From NCBI GenBank assembly GCA_036346405.1, contig CM070562.1:75349482-75413481 (forward strand): 64,000 nt of DNA. The letters are read 5' to 3'. Below are positions 9,969-21,990 of the stretch, piece after piece. Each line of letters begins with the position of its first letter. Positions within the stretch are counted from its first letter, which is position 1. The position numbers were made by a program, and so were the translations under genes. The notes beneath the pieces are model-generated. The model was given only the letters and a program-made list of their open reading frames with translations, did no database searches and had not been told where the DNA came from. The DNA comes from Phyllostachys edulis. Lineage: Eukaryota > Streptophyta > Magnoliopsida > Poales > Poaceae.

Positions 9969-12900
9969 CTGCACATCAATTTCTTCACTCCCCATCCACT
10001 TTTCCAGCCGAACCACCCTCTGCCATTGCTCTTACCCCAACCGAGCACCAGACACCACACCACAACCACTCATCCATTCTGCATTGCCATTCTTTATTTC
10101 CCAACCAGTGCATAGCCGAAAGCAATTCCTTTGCACTGCCTTGCCACTTTTCCATCTACTCACATATTGTCATCTCCCCTCCAACCAACACAGCACGTCA
10201 CTACCATTTCTTCCTCCCCAACACAATAGAGCAAGCACACCATTTCTTTCTCTTCTTGAACACAAACTCAAGCTCCACTTCTCTCTTTCTAATCACTCCC
10301 AAGAACTCAAAATCTGCTCATGCATGTTATGCCATGGTGTTCCCCATCTCATAAGCTTCCCATCCATCCAAGTAATTTTCCCATGCATGTTGGTTTGAGG
10401 ATTTTGCAAGAAGGGAGGAACAAACACGTACTGTAGCAGCTTGATGCACTACTGGACGACAGCACAAGCATTGCAGTATGCAGTGGCGCAGCATGCAGCA
10501 GCTCGGCGCAGCAGCTCCCTATAGGCCCGGATGGTGGCGCGGCGGCTCGACAAGGTGATGCATCGGGAGCAAGGCAAGCTTGGGCGGCAGCACAGCATGC
10601 AGCCGAGAGCAACTGCGGTAGGCGAGGTCAGCGGCTCCAGCAGCGGCTGCGGTCACACGGAGCAGTGGAGGAGTAGCTGCTGCATGGCAGCGAAAGCCGA
10701 GGCGCTGCAGCAGCGCGAAGACGACGGCGCCGAGGCACTGGAGGTGGCCGAGGGCGCGACGGCGAGGCGGAGCCTGATGCCGAGGCACTGCATGCAGCGG
10801 CAGCGTCAACAGCGGCTCGCCGGAGCGGCCAAGGCGAGGAGGCAAGATCGACGGATGTGGTCGCGGACGAGTTCGACGACGATGACGTCCGGTGGTAGTC
10901 GCACGCCTAGCGCGTGCGACGGTAAAATCTTTAGTTAAATCACATTACCGCGTTTATATTAATTATTAGTCATTGTTGCATACTCATCTCATTAAGCATG
11001 GCATTTTATTTTTCATACATGTTTAAATGTAATTAACAAATAGATGTTTGATTCAAGTGAGAAAAAGTATTTAATAGCAACTCAATACAACAAATTCCTT
11101 TGGCTAAAAATATGATCAGAAAAGGAAATCAGGTTTCAGTTGAGAATAATAGTAGGTGAGATTAACAATTAATGGGAAGCAAGATTTGGAATGCATTGCC
11201 CATATAAACAGTGAGCTAAACCATGTCAAATGTCAAAGCAAATTGATTAAAAAGTATGATGAATTTTTAGCCATTACCATTTAATCTAAAAGTGTAAATT
11301 AATCTTGAGTCAAGAATTAGGATTGTTAGTTAAGCAACAATAAGTTACTGCCCTTTTCTAATGATAGTAGATGGAAAGGTTTTATTGGATTAAATAGCCT
11401 TTAGAGTTTGATCTAAAGAGAGCACTCTAAATCTGAAAAGCAAGTGTTAAGAATGATCCCAATAAAACAGTGAATCTCTATTAGGTAATTGAGTTTATCA
11501 AAGTAGCTAGTAAGCTAATTAAAGAAGCTCTTTCTCCTTAGTAAAGTTGTTAAGAGAGTAGAGGGTAATTAGAAGTAGAGCAGTGAGCTAAAATCTTGTT
11601 AAATACAAAGATCGGATAAGTAAACCTCTTACTAACTAGCCATTAGTTTTAATCTAAAAGAGTAAAATCATTTAGAGGGCAAGAGTTAGGTTGTATGAAT
11701 ATCTTTTGGCAGTACCGATATGCCATAGTTATGTTAATAGCAATAGAGGCACTAAGTTAGTGAGATAGTTTATAAAAAGGTTGGTTTAAACTTCGAAAAT
11801 GTATAACTATTTCGAATCAACTCCAAAACGAGTGAAACCAATTTTGTTAGTTTTCATTATTGATGTACTTTAACTTGGAATAGGTTTGAATCATGTTATT
11901 GTCCCAGAAAATTTCAAAATTGGAATTAATTTCTGGAATGAACTATTTTTACACTAGAAATTGAATTAACTTCAAAAATTCGTAAGTAATTCATTTGAAC
12001 TCCAAATGGTATGAATCCAATTGGGTTGTTCATATAATTTCATCCTCTATCCATTTTTATAATCCTTATGTCCACCACTATCCTGCAAAATTTCACTAAA
12101 TAATTAAAATCGGATGAACAGTAACAGATGATAATTAATTTGATTTTCCTGAAATCTGAGATTCAAACTGCTATAACTCTCGCATGCTAAATCCAAACGG
12201 AATAATTCTTTCATCTAAAATCATGACCTTCCTTCTGTGAATTTTTCATGATTTTTGGATGAATTTGAATTTTTGAGTATTCTCGGTGTTATTTGTTCTT
12301 ATTTGTGCTTCTCGATTCTTTCGATAGGTTCCGACGATTATATTGAATACGAGAGTGATCCTCTGCAGTAAGAAAGTTATCTCTAGCAAGGCAAGCAGTT
12401 TGATAATAAATATCCTATTACTTTCAAAGTCTAATACTTTGTTTGCAAATTCTATGTATGCATGCTTTTGTGTCAAAGTTTATTTTCCCGATTAGAGGTA
12501 GTTATTTCTATTGCATGGTTGCCCTTAAATTGTTCATCCCCTGCCACGAAACATAAGGTATTAATCTCACCGGTGAATTAGAGCCCGGTGGTTGAACTAT
12601 GCTCTTTTATTGTCTTTGCGGTGTCATGCTTAGAAATGCTTAGCTACTAGTAGAATTGGGCGGTTATCGACTTAGTCGATAACTTTGATCACACAAAATT
12701 ATTATTATCATTATGCTCAGCACTTTATGCTTTGTTACTTTGTAAAGTCAAAAACTGAAACTAAAAATAAAATTGTTTCAGACTTGGCACAATGGTTGAT
12801 GGTGTGATCTTTTGGGTGTGACTGGAATGGTGCCTAAGTCCACAAGGACCGAGTTACTTGTGTCACTAAGCCAAGTGATTATTGCGTGCTAACCACACGA

Positions 12901-13293
12901 GGGAGATATGGGACCTCTCTTGGCTAAGTACTTTGGGGGTGTTAATTAATGAGTCGTTTGGTGGTTGTTGTTTGTTGTTGGGAAAGGAGGGGAGCACCCG
13001 CAGTTGCTTAGGCTGGGCCGGTGCATCCTACTCTTCGTATGGGTCCTTAGTGGGAGCCCATAATGGCGGTCCGCTAGGGGATAACCCCCATACGTGCGAT
13101 CTTAATTAGCACAATCCATTGGAAATGTCTCAGAGGACTTAGCTGTCTTAGGCATACCAAAGGAAGTGTGCTTATTAGCTTGGCAAAAGGCGATCGACGT
13201 GTGGGTACATTGGTACACCCCTGTAGGGTTCAAACTATTCGAATAGCCTCGTCCTAGGTTATGGACATGCTTGGTAAGGTCGTGCAAGAACTA

Positions 13294-15294
13294 TGTTGGA
13301 CCGAAAAGGCGACTAGAGGGGGGGAGGGGTGAATAGGAGCATGCTCACTTTTTCACAAAGGATGGATTCAACACCAATTTTACTCCAGTAGCTATGAAAG
13401 CTATGAAGATCAATCTACAAGTATAGCGGAAGACTTGTATTGAATCCAAACTAAGATCCCCAAAGCAATAGATCAAAAGAAACTCAAACCAGAGGCTGAG
13501 CGGTCAGACCACTTCTAAAATCGGTCTGACCGGTTTTGTCTAGAACAGTAAGAACAGCCCAAAAACCGAAACTCAAATCGATCTAACTTTTGATCTATGC
13601 GGCCAAACTCCACGAAACTTGACACACACCTTCTCAAAGATATTGTGAACCTATTCCAATCAAGGATCGTAGAAATCCAAGCGAAGGTTCCTATCTTTTG
13701 CAGTTTGAGCAAAGTATGGTCAAAAACCGAGTAAGAATCGAAATATGATCTAGAGACTTGCTCGTGGGTAATTGATGATTAAGATGATCCTAGATGGGTT
13801 CCCACAAGTCACAGCAAGTTAGATCAAGCCAAGAAACCAAGCAAAAACTCGTGGATCAAAGAAAGGCACCAAATCACCAAATAGAGAGAAAAAAAAAAGA
13901 GAATAGATTCTTCTTGAGAGAATTCTTTTTGGATTGATTTGATTGGGTATTGGTTTACAGCCACTCCACCAATGGAGGACAAAGACTCAATACATGAGCA
14001 CAAAATCCAATCCAACTCTATAGAACCCTAACCTCCACTTATCCTCTCCCTAAGCAAATTAGGGTTTCAAACACAATGAAAAGGATGAAGGGGGTGAAGC
14101 CAGCTCCCTCCTCTATTTATAGTGGAGGATTAGACCTTCTAGAAGATTGAACCCTAATAGGCCCCCGTTAAAGCCCACACACAAACGGGTCACATACGCA
14201 CGTGTTTTAAAGTGTCATCTTCATCTGTTGACCTAATCCACTTCACCTTGCGCCATCTTGCGCCGTGATTTGGCAAAAGGTCACCAAGACGGTATTTGGT
14301 AAAATTACCAAAATACCCCTCCTCGATCTTTTTGCAAAGACCGAGTCCCAACTGCGTGAAACACATCCATGCTTCACCACGTGTAGGTTGAACCTACGGC
14401 TCTCTCCATGTTGGCAAGTCTCTCCCATCCGGCTCCCACCGAAACCACCATGGCACTTGCACCGACCCCCGCGCCGCTTGATCCAGCCCATCGCACCGAA
14501 CTGCCCGTTCGGTCATCCTTGTCCATTCTGCGCCATGCTTGAACCCATTGACCTCACTCGGCATCCCCGATCGTTCTGGACCTCAGCTCTCCAAGCCTAG
14601 TCCCGATCATCCTCGCCGTTGACCGTCGTTGACCTCCAAGCAACCTGCACAAACATAGACCAAGAAATCGTTTCCGGGAACAAGTTCTTCGCAACTTGAC
14701 CCACGTTAGTCAAAACATGCATCATGCAACACATATGCCATGAAACCCATGAACTTGACCTAACCCAATGATCATCACCACCGATTGGCCGATGATCAGA
14801 CCAAAATCGGTCAGACCACCACTTTGGCCGGCTCGACCGCTCCTCGGCCGGTCCCGACCACACTGTTGGCTTGGCCTAACCGCCAGTGGGACTTAGCCAA
14901 ATTTCCTCCTGAAATCCAAACCTCTGAGAATTTTCAAACCAATAGAACTTTTGCCTGGAAGCTCCAAAAATTATGAGACTAAGTGCAGAAGAACCCTCTC
15001 ACTTGACGACACCCCTCTATTTTTCGCCCAGCTCCAAAATCCAAAAACATTACAATGGCCGGTCCGATCATTAGCAAAGCCGGCCGACCGCCCACTAGCG
15101 GCCCGACCGCCAACGATCATTTCAGAAAAACCACACAGGCATGGCCGGTCTGACCGCCACCATGGCCGGTGAGACCGCTAGAGGTCTGACAGACTTGGAG
15201 CTTTGCCGAAAACACGCGATTCGACAAACCGTAAACGACATTGCCAATTGTAACATCATCCTAAGATCTCAGGCATATCCCCATGATATCCACA
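13294..15294 (-). repeat. 3' LTR of the Sirevirus
   Basis: On the minus strand it runs from TGTGGATATCATGG to TTTTCGGTCCAACA. It is 42 bp shorter than the 5' LTR. One visible difference is the loss, near 13,505, of a segment present at about 22,200-22,250, probably by slippage between repeated GGTCTGACC motifs. Confidence 0.93.
14114..14121 (-). promoter_or_regulatory. TATA box in the Sirevirus 3' LTR
   Basis: The minus strand reads CTATAAATAG inside a GGAGG-rich context. The same sequence is in the 5' LTR at 22,846-22,853. It fits the RNA polymerase II start region of a Copia LTR. Confidence 0.6.
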
Positions 15295-15306
15295 ATCTCC
15301 CCCTTG
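15295..15306 (-). other. Polypurine tract of the Sirevirus
   Basis: The minus strand reads AAGGGGGAGATT immediately before the 3' LTR start TGTGGATATC. It is the plus-strand DNA priming site. Confidence 0.85.
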
Positions 15307-16493
15307 ATGAACACATTGGCAAATTCCCACAAATGCAAATTTTGAGGTTTGAAAAGTAAAAACATGTCGTTTTCGCTCAACGGCACAACTTGGTTCAAGC
15401 CTAACAACGCTAGCAAGATTATGATAAGACATATAGAACAAAGCTAGGCGAGAAGGCTCAATATAAGGCAATGAAATTTAGCATTTTAAGCAAAGCTTCA
15501 AATCTAGCAAGTTCATCAACAAGGATCCTAAAATGATACTGGCCATGTAAAAATGTCAACGTGAGATCCAAAAGCTAACAATGACCACATTAAGAGACAA
15601 ATAGGTCCTGAATTGAATCATTTTGCTCAATTTTCTCAAACGCCCATTTTTCAACTGCTTTTCATTTGCAATGAATATTGAAGTTGACTAATGGTCTAAC
15701 TTAGTGACAAGATCCCGGACTAGGAGCCATCCACAAACTCTTCCTAAGCTTGACCAAAAGTTGATTAAAGGTATATCTTAGTGAAGAAGATCCCGGACTA
15801 GGAGCCATCCACAAACTCTTCCTAAGCTTCTACCAGTATGCGACAAATCTTGAGGTTCATGTCGGCCAGACAAGTAGTCCCCATGAGATCGTCTGGATCA
15901 TCAAACTATCTCCAAGTTCATGTCTTTGACATGCAGTCTCGTAAGAATAGTTTGGTACAATTTAAGCATGAGACAATCTTGAAGTTTGATTTTTCATTTT
16001 TCACAAGAGCAGTTTTAGATTCTCAAGAACACAAGAAGGTCAAGTAATGATCAAAGTTAGATTCAAGAGCTAACAAAGCAATTTTGACAGGGCTAATGTC
16101 ACAAAAGGAGCACTAATTGCGCAACTGGCTAAACAATTCACAAATTGCTAATTTCTTAGTTCAAGTTGTTTTCAAGTTCTAGCTCATACAGCAAAGACTT
16201 AGCTACACATGTGAAAGCATGATAATTCTAGCAAGTCAAAGAACTAGACATGACATTGAGTAAGAATTGAAACACTAAAGCTCCAAAGGGTAATAAGCAA
16301 AGCTTCATCAATTTTACAAGATAAGCGAAAAGCTTATATTACAATGCATCTTTTTGGATTTTTCATATGAATGCAATATGATACAATGAGATGCATGAAA
16401 AGCTCAAAAAGCCTAAAAAGATCAAAAAGATCAACAAGTTCAAAAGAAGATCAATAAAAGATCAAAAGAATAAGAAAAAAATCCAACTCCCCC
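15307..16493 (-). other. 3' untranslated region of the Sirevirus with a 41-bp direct repeat
   Basis: No coding sequence is seen after RNase H; an envelope-like gene, present in some relatives, is not evident. A 41-bp direct repeat starting GATCCCGGACTAGGAGCC lies at 15,711-15,751 and 15,789-15,829. Confidence 0.6.
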
Positions 16494-17100
16494 TCAAACC
16501 AACCCATAGGGATAAATTACCCCTAACTCACTTCTCAAGGTGGCAAACCTTGTTGGGTCTAAAGGCTTGGTGAGGATATCGCTAATCGAGCCTCTGACTC
16601 CACAAAATGCAAAGACAATATCACCCTTCTCAACGTGATCTCTAAGGAAGTGATAGCGAATGTCTATGTGCTTGGTCCTAGAGTGTTGCAATCGGGTTCT
16701 TAGCAATGTTAATAGCGAAGTGTTGTCACGTAAAAGAGGAACACTAGCAAAAGTTAACCCAAAATCCTTAAGAGTGGAGACCACCCACAAAATCGACTAC
16801 AAAGAACTAGCAAGCAGCCTACATATTTAGCTTCGTATGGATTGTGCAATGTAAGATCGCTTCCTAGAAGTCCAACAGACAAGAGAAGTGCCTAAGAAAT
16901 GACAAGTGCCGAAGTGCTCTTCCTATCTAGCCTCTGACCCAAAAATCAGAATCAAAACCCCGAATGGACAAATAAGATGAACAAGAATACCAAATGCCAT
17001 CTTCAAGGGTAGAGTGTAAATATCAAGATGCGCTTAACTTACTTGGCGATGTGAAGTCCTCGGTGGACTTTCAAACCTCGCACTGAGGCGCATCAAGTGG
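16494..17100 (-). pseudogene. Sirevirus RNase H, broken
   Basis: The minus frame at 16,790-16,494 ends with SDILTKPLDPTRFATLRSEL, the conserved C-terminal signature of Copia RNase H. RTKHIDIRYHFLRD lies about 35 residues upstream. The N-terminal half (16,790-17,100) is scrambled by frameshifts. The enzyme would degrade the RNA strand during reverse transcription. Confidence 0.85.
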
Positions 17101-18263
17101 ATGTCGGTCTTGAGGCCGTCAGTGCATGGAGGGAGCCGATCATGTCAGCAAGATTCGCGTTGATCCACGGCTTCTCCTTCCTCATCTCGATCCAAAGCGA
17201 TCGAGGTCGCCATGAGAGTGGCGATCGACTTGCAGTCACCTATCTCAAAACGCTTGAGCAAATCCTTAGTGTACTTCGTTTGATGGATGAAGATCCCTTC
17301 CTTGCACTGCTTGATTTGTAGCCCCCAAAAGTAATTGAGTTCTCCCATCATGCTCAGCTCAAATTCCCTAGACATGGTCTCAGAAAAACTGGAAACAAGA
17401 GCATTAGAGGAACCACCAAAAATAATATCATCAACATAAATCTAAACAAGCAGGAAGTCATTGCCATGCTTAAGAATGAAAAGAGTCTTATCTACCTTTC
17501 CCATTTCAAAATCATTCTTAAGCAAGAAGGTCTTAAGTCTATCATACCATGCTCTAGGGGCTTGCTTAAGACCATACAAGGCTTTGGATAGTTTAAAAAC
17601 ACGATCAGGGTGCTTGGGATTCTCAAAGCCAGGGGGTTGTCTAACATAAACTTCCTCCTCTATAAAACCATTCAAAAAAGCACTCTTGACATCCATTTGA
17701 TACAATCGAAAGCCTTTAGAAGCAGCGAATGCAAGCAGAATCCGAATGGCTTCTAATCTAGCAACAGGAGTGAAGGTCTCATCAAAATCTAACCCCTCAA
17801 CCTGGCTAAAACCCTAAGCTACCAACCTAGCCTTGTTTCTAACCACAGAACCATCCTCATTTTGTTTATTTTTGAAAACCCAACGGGTTCCTATAACATT
17901 ATGACCACTATGAGGTTCTACAAGGTTCCAAACTTTATTTCTTTCAAAATTATCTAACTCCTCATGCATGGCATTGACCCAACTAGCATCAGATAAAGCA
18001 TGTGATATATCTTTGGGTTCAAAAGAAGCTACAAATGCAGAGTGAGAGAAAAGACTCGAATCATGATACCTGGAGCGAGCGACTCGCTCATGGAGATTAC
18101 CAATCATTTGATCCGGAGGATGTTGCTTCTGAATGCGCAAAGGAGATAGCGTCTCCTCAACCTCCGTAGGTACTGCTGATGAAGAAGTCGCAGCAGGAGC
18201 CTCAATTGGAGGTGAAGCGACAGAGGTGTTCGGAGCTTGGGCGGCTTGTACAGAATATCGCAA
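17101..18263 (-). pseudogene. Sirevirus reverse transcriptase, broken
   Basis: Minus-strand segments in order are SWVNAMHEELDNFERNKVW and VIGTRWVFKNK (18,000-17,814), then YQMDVKSAFLNGFIEEEVYV and KALYGLKQAPRAWYDRL (17,705-17,442), then YVDDIIFGG in the next frame near 17,430, then LSMMGELNYFWGLQIKQ (17,375-17,145). YVDD is the catalytic motif. A stop splits the frame just before YVDD and another lies near 17,814. The family copies element RNA to DNA inside virus-like particles in the cytoplasm. Confidence 0.9.
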
Positions 18264-18480
18264 CAGTGGAGGAGCAGATCAAGTTCATCCTCATCTTCTT
18301 CAACAAAAATGCTCTCTCACACTGTAAGTCACGAAACATCGGATCTAGCTCGTGGCTAGTCTCATCGAAAGTGACATTGCATGTCTCTGGACAATGTTAG
18401 TTTCAACATTAAAAACCGAAAACCCTCGAATGAGCAGATAACCCGAAATAAACCATCACAAGTCCTTGATTCAAATTTAT

Positions 18481-18945
18481 CTAGGTTTCTGTCTTGAGAA
18501 TAAAACACTTCGATCCAAAGACTCGAAAGTGAGAGACAGAGGGTTTTCTACCAAAACGAAGCTCATAGGAAGTTTTGCCCAAAGATGGTCTCAAAAAGAC
18601 ACGGTTTGAAATATGGCAAGTCAGAGCAATAGCTTCGCCCAAAACCTCCTGTGCTATACTCATCCAAAGATCGCCCTAGCCATCTCGACTAGAGTCCTGT
18701 TCTTCGCTTCCACAACGCCATTTTGTTGAGGGACGTGTGGAGAAGAGAAGCGATGCTCAATACCGCGCCAAAGACAAAAGAGGCAAAAGAAGCATTCTTG
18801 AACTCCGTGCCATTGTCACTGCGGATCGCTGTCAAGGCACCAAGAAGTTCAGAAGCCAAACGAAGAACAAGGTCATGATAATGATCAAAAGCCTCATCCT
18901 TTGATGCAAGAAAGAACACCCAAGAGTATCTCGAAAAATCATCGA
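18481..18945 (-). pseudogene. Sirevirus integrase core, broken
   Basis: Minus frame 18,919-18,689 carries ASKDEAFDHYHDLVLRL and LTAIRSDNGTEFKN, the second Asp of the DDE triad. A degraded version of the third catalytic block follows (SLNKMALWKRRTGL). Frame 18,663-18,481 has LTCHISNRVFLRP and SYELRFGRKPSVSHFRVFGS, the typical region after the core. At least two frame changes break it. Confidence 0.88.
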
Positions 18946-19635
18946 CTATGACAAGAATGTACCATTTGCCACCGACTGACCGAACTCTAGCAGACCAACA
19001 GTATCCTTATGAAGTAACTGTCCCGGTTCGTCAGTCATGACCATAGTCATTAACGGGTGTGAGGCGACAACTTGCTTGCCATGCCTACAGGGCGCACATA
19101 CAGCATCCTTGACAGCATTGAGTTTAGGCAAACCTCTCATGAGATCAAGGCCGCTAACTCATGTTAGATGATCAAAACCAATGTGCCCCAACCGTCAGTG
19201 CCAAAGCCAGATATCAGAAGAAGATGCAATCAAACATTTAAGAGATCCGGCAAGCAATTCAGAAAAGTCAGCTCTAAAAATTCTACCAACTCTAGAAATC
19301 CCAAAAACGAGCTCACCAAAAGAATCAAGCACATGACATGCATTCTTCTTAAAACGAGTCTCATAGACATCATCGAGAAGCTGTGAGACAGAAAGGAGAT
19401 TATACCTTAGCTTGTCCACAAGAGCGACGTTCTTGAGAATGAACTTGTCGTTCACCCTGATCAATCCATTTCCTTCGATCCGCCCTTGTGTATCATCTCC
19501 GAAGGTGATGAAGTCATCACCTTTCGACTGCGTGAAGGAAGTGAACCATCTTGAGTCTCCGGTCATGTGGCGTGAACAGCCAGAGTCAACGAACCACGTG
19601 TTCTTCCTCCTTCCGCGGCGATCTTGAAAACTCAA
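18946..19635 (-). pseudogene. Sirevirus protease and GAG-pre-integrase, broken
   Basis: Minus frame 19,635-19,195 has TWFVDSGCSRHMTG, the Copia aspartic protease active site (Asp-Ser-Gly), then LVDKLRYNLLSVSQL and ends IWLWH at the start of the pre-integrase. The HHCC finger continues in frame 19,140-18,946 with MRGLPKLNAVKDAVCAPCRHGKQ. The protease frame differs from the end of gag, so a frameshift lies near 19,632. Confidence 0.9.
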
Positions 19636-21932
19636 GGCACAAAAGAACGACGTGTCTCAATACTGGTGTTAGTTAAAAGCGACTTGGGAATCCAGTACTG
19701 AGACACACGTCTGTGAGTAGTATGCAAAGCAGATGTGCTCTCCTTGATCCTATTAGAAATTCTGTTATGAGCAATGGTTACTTTAACATGAGATGCATCC
19801 TGTCTAGGAACATGATGATGAGTATGTGCAACGAAACCTAGACCAGGTTTCTTCTTTTCTAAGCGACCATGTCTCATAAAAGCTCTAGGGTGATTAGATG
19901 AAATTTTAGCAATATTTCTCCTAGCATTTTTCAACCTACGCCAACAGAATTCTACCAAATGTCCACTCTTCTTGCAATAGGTGCAATGGTATTTTGTACC
20001 ACTGGGAGAAGCACCTTTTGACTCAAAAGAAGATTGAACAAACCCTGTAGATTTGAAGACAGTTTTTGCAGGTTGGGTTTTGAATTCAACTAAACCTTTT
20101 TCCAAGACCTCAATGACATTAGGCTTGAATTTGTGCTGGGCTGAGTTGTATTCTAACCCTTGCTTCTTGAAAGGAGTTTTAGATTTATCTAGAATCATGT
20201 TTAACTATTTTTCACCATTAGAGAATCTTTCTAAAGTATCCTTGAGATATGCATTGTCTTTTCCAACATTAGCACATGATTCACAAGTCTTGGCCTTAAT
20301 GGCTCTAGCATGTTTCTCCTTAAGATGAGCAACTTCAAGCTTATAGGCGGCACAAGAGGCACAAGGTGTAGACTGAATTGTGTCCTTAAGCTTGGCATAT
20401 TTAGCTCTAACTGCTTCTAGAATATCCTTAACTTCATGTTCGCGTTCTAAGCAGAAAGAGCAAAAGCTAGATTTCACATTACCAGAAGCATCCAACTTGC
20501 TAGACTCTAAGCATTTTTCACATGGAGCAGATTTAACATCAATTAGCTCAGTCCTAGCATTTTCAAGTTGATGCAAAGCAATATCATGAGCAGATTGCAG
20601 TTTAGACAGTTCGGAGAGCAAAGCATGGCAGGATGAACATTCATCAACATCTAGACTCTTAGCATTCACAAGCTCTAATTTCAAACTCTCGACTTGTGAC
20701 TCTAGATCCTTACTCCTAGCCATGGTGAACTCTAAAGCCTTATCCTGACTAAGCAATTGCTCATACATGTTATCGCATCTAGCAGAAAGAACATCATAGG
20801 AGAGAGGTACCTCATCGTCGTCATCAGCGTCGACGGAGTCGGCCATGAAGCACATGCCGGTGAAGTCCTTGGCCTTCCCCTTCTTGTCTTGAGGGATCTC
20901 CTCCTCCTTGTCCTCATCGCTCCCGGAGTCCACATCGCTCATGGATTGATCTCCAAAAGCGGCAAGGACTCGGTGAGCAGCCTTCATGAGTTTGGCAGCA
21001 TCATACTTGGGCTTGCCCCCTTGAGGCTTCTTCCAGGCAGGCTTCTCATCCTTACGGTTGCCCTTACCTTTCAGCTTGGGGTAGTTTGCCCAGATGTGAT
21101 ATAGCTCTCCACACTCATAGCATGTCACAGGGCCACCTCTCTTTCTGTTTCTGACATTGTTATATGCCCGTGTGACTTTCTTAGCTAATGGAGCTAAATC
21201 AGCTTCAGGAAGACTCTCAAACTCTTCTTTTTGAATAGCAGATAAACACGCAAGAGAAAAACCAGAAGAAGACTCAGAAGAACCATTAGGAGTCCCTTTG
21301 AGAGGATCAGCCACCAAAGCCATGTTATCCTTCTTAGGATTACTGCCTCTCTTGATCACATGAGTTTTTAGCTTGCTATAAAGCAGCTCCAAAGTGAGAT
21401 TAGAGAGATCGACGTTCGCTTCTATGGCAGTTGCCTTTATCTCCCACTCCTTGGTGTTGATTGCAGCCAAGAGGTGGGTGGCATTCTCAGATTGAGAGTA
21501 CTCAATGTCAACAGCTCTCATCTGATTGATCACCTTATTGAAGCGAGTAAAGACGTCATCGATGCTCTCACCAGGACGCATCTCGAATTTGTTATACTCT
21601 CGCTTGTAGACCGTCTGGCGCACTTTCTTGATCTGAGACGATCCCTTATGGTAAGTTTCGAGGGTGTGCCAAATCTCATGGGCGGTTGCAAGATTGCAAA
21701 TCCTATCGTACTCTTGCCTATCAAACCCAGCATATAGAAGGTTCTTTGCCTTGTTGTTGTTAGCCAAGAGGGCTGCTGAAGCCTGCGTAGCTACTTCGGG
21801 CAAAACGAGCGGGGCTCGAACAACCTCCCATATAGCCTGTCCTTCGCTCTCAAGGAAGACTCGCATGTGATTCTTCCAATAGGCATAGTCGAGCCCATAG
21901 AAGACATGCGGCTTGGTCGAGTACTTATCCAT
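19632..21932 (-). pseudogene. Sirevirus gag, split by an in-frame TAG
   Basis: The ATG at 21,932 lies about 45 nt after the primer binding site and starts MDKYSTKPHVFYGLDYAYWK; codons before it are only frame extension. UBN2-type gag sequence follows (EIWHTLETYHKGSSQIK). A zinc knuckle, CYECGELYHIWANYP, has Tyr where the last Cys is expected. Then come acidic and coiled-coil stretches with several CxxC pairs. A TAG at 20,205-20,207 interrupts the frame, which resumes in the same phase at 20,204 and holds a second, intact-looking knuckle (CTYCKKSGHLVEFC) before ending at 19,632. Long gag with an extended coiled coil and extra CxxC motifs is a Sirevirus trait. A programmed readthrough is possible but less likely than a mutation, given the damage elsewhere. 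Confidence 0.9.
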
Positions 21933-21976
21933 CACCAAGTTCAGTGACCGGTTAAGATCAAGATTGAACTAACCGG

Positions 21977-21988
21977 GCTCTGATACCA
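21977..21988 (-). other. Primer binding site of the Sirevirus
   Basis: The minus strand reads TGGTATCAGAGC two bases after the 5' LTR end at 21,991. Confidence 0.92.
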
Positions 21989-21990
21989 CT

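Noticed and set aside
15307..16493. Envelope-like gene after Sirevirus RNase H
   Set aside because: No open frame with signal peptide or membrane segments is present on the minus strand.
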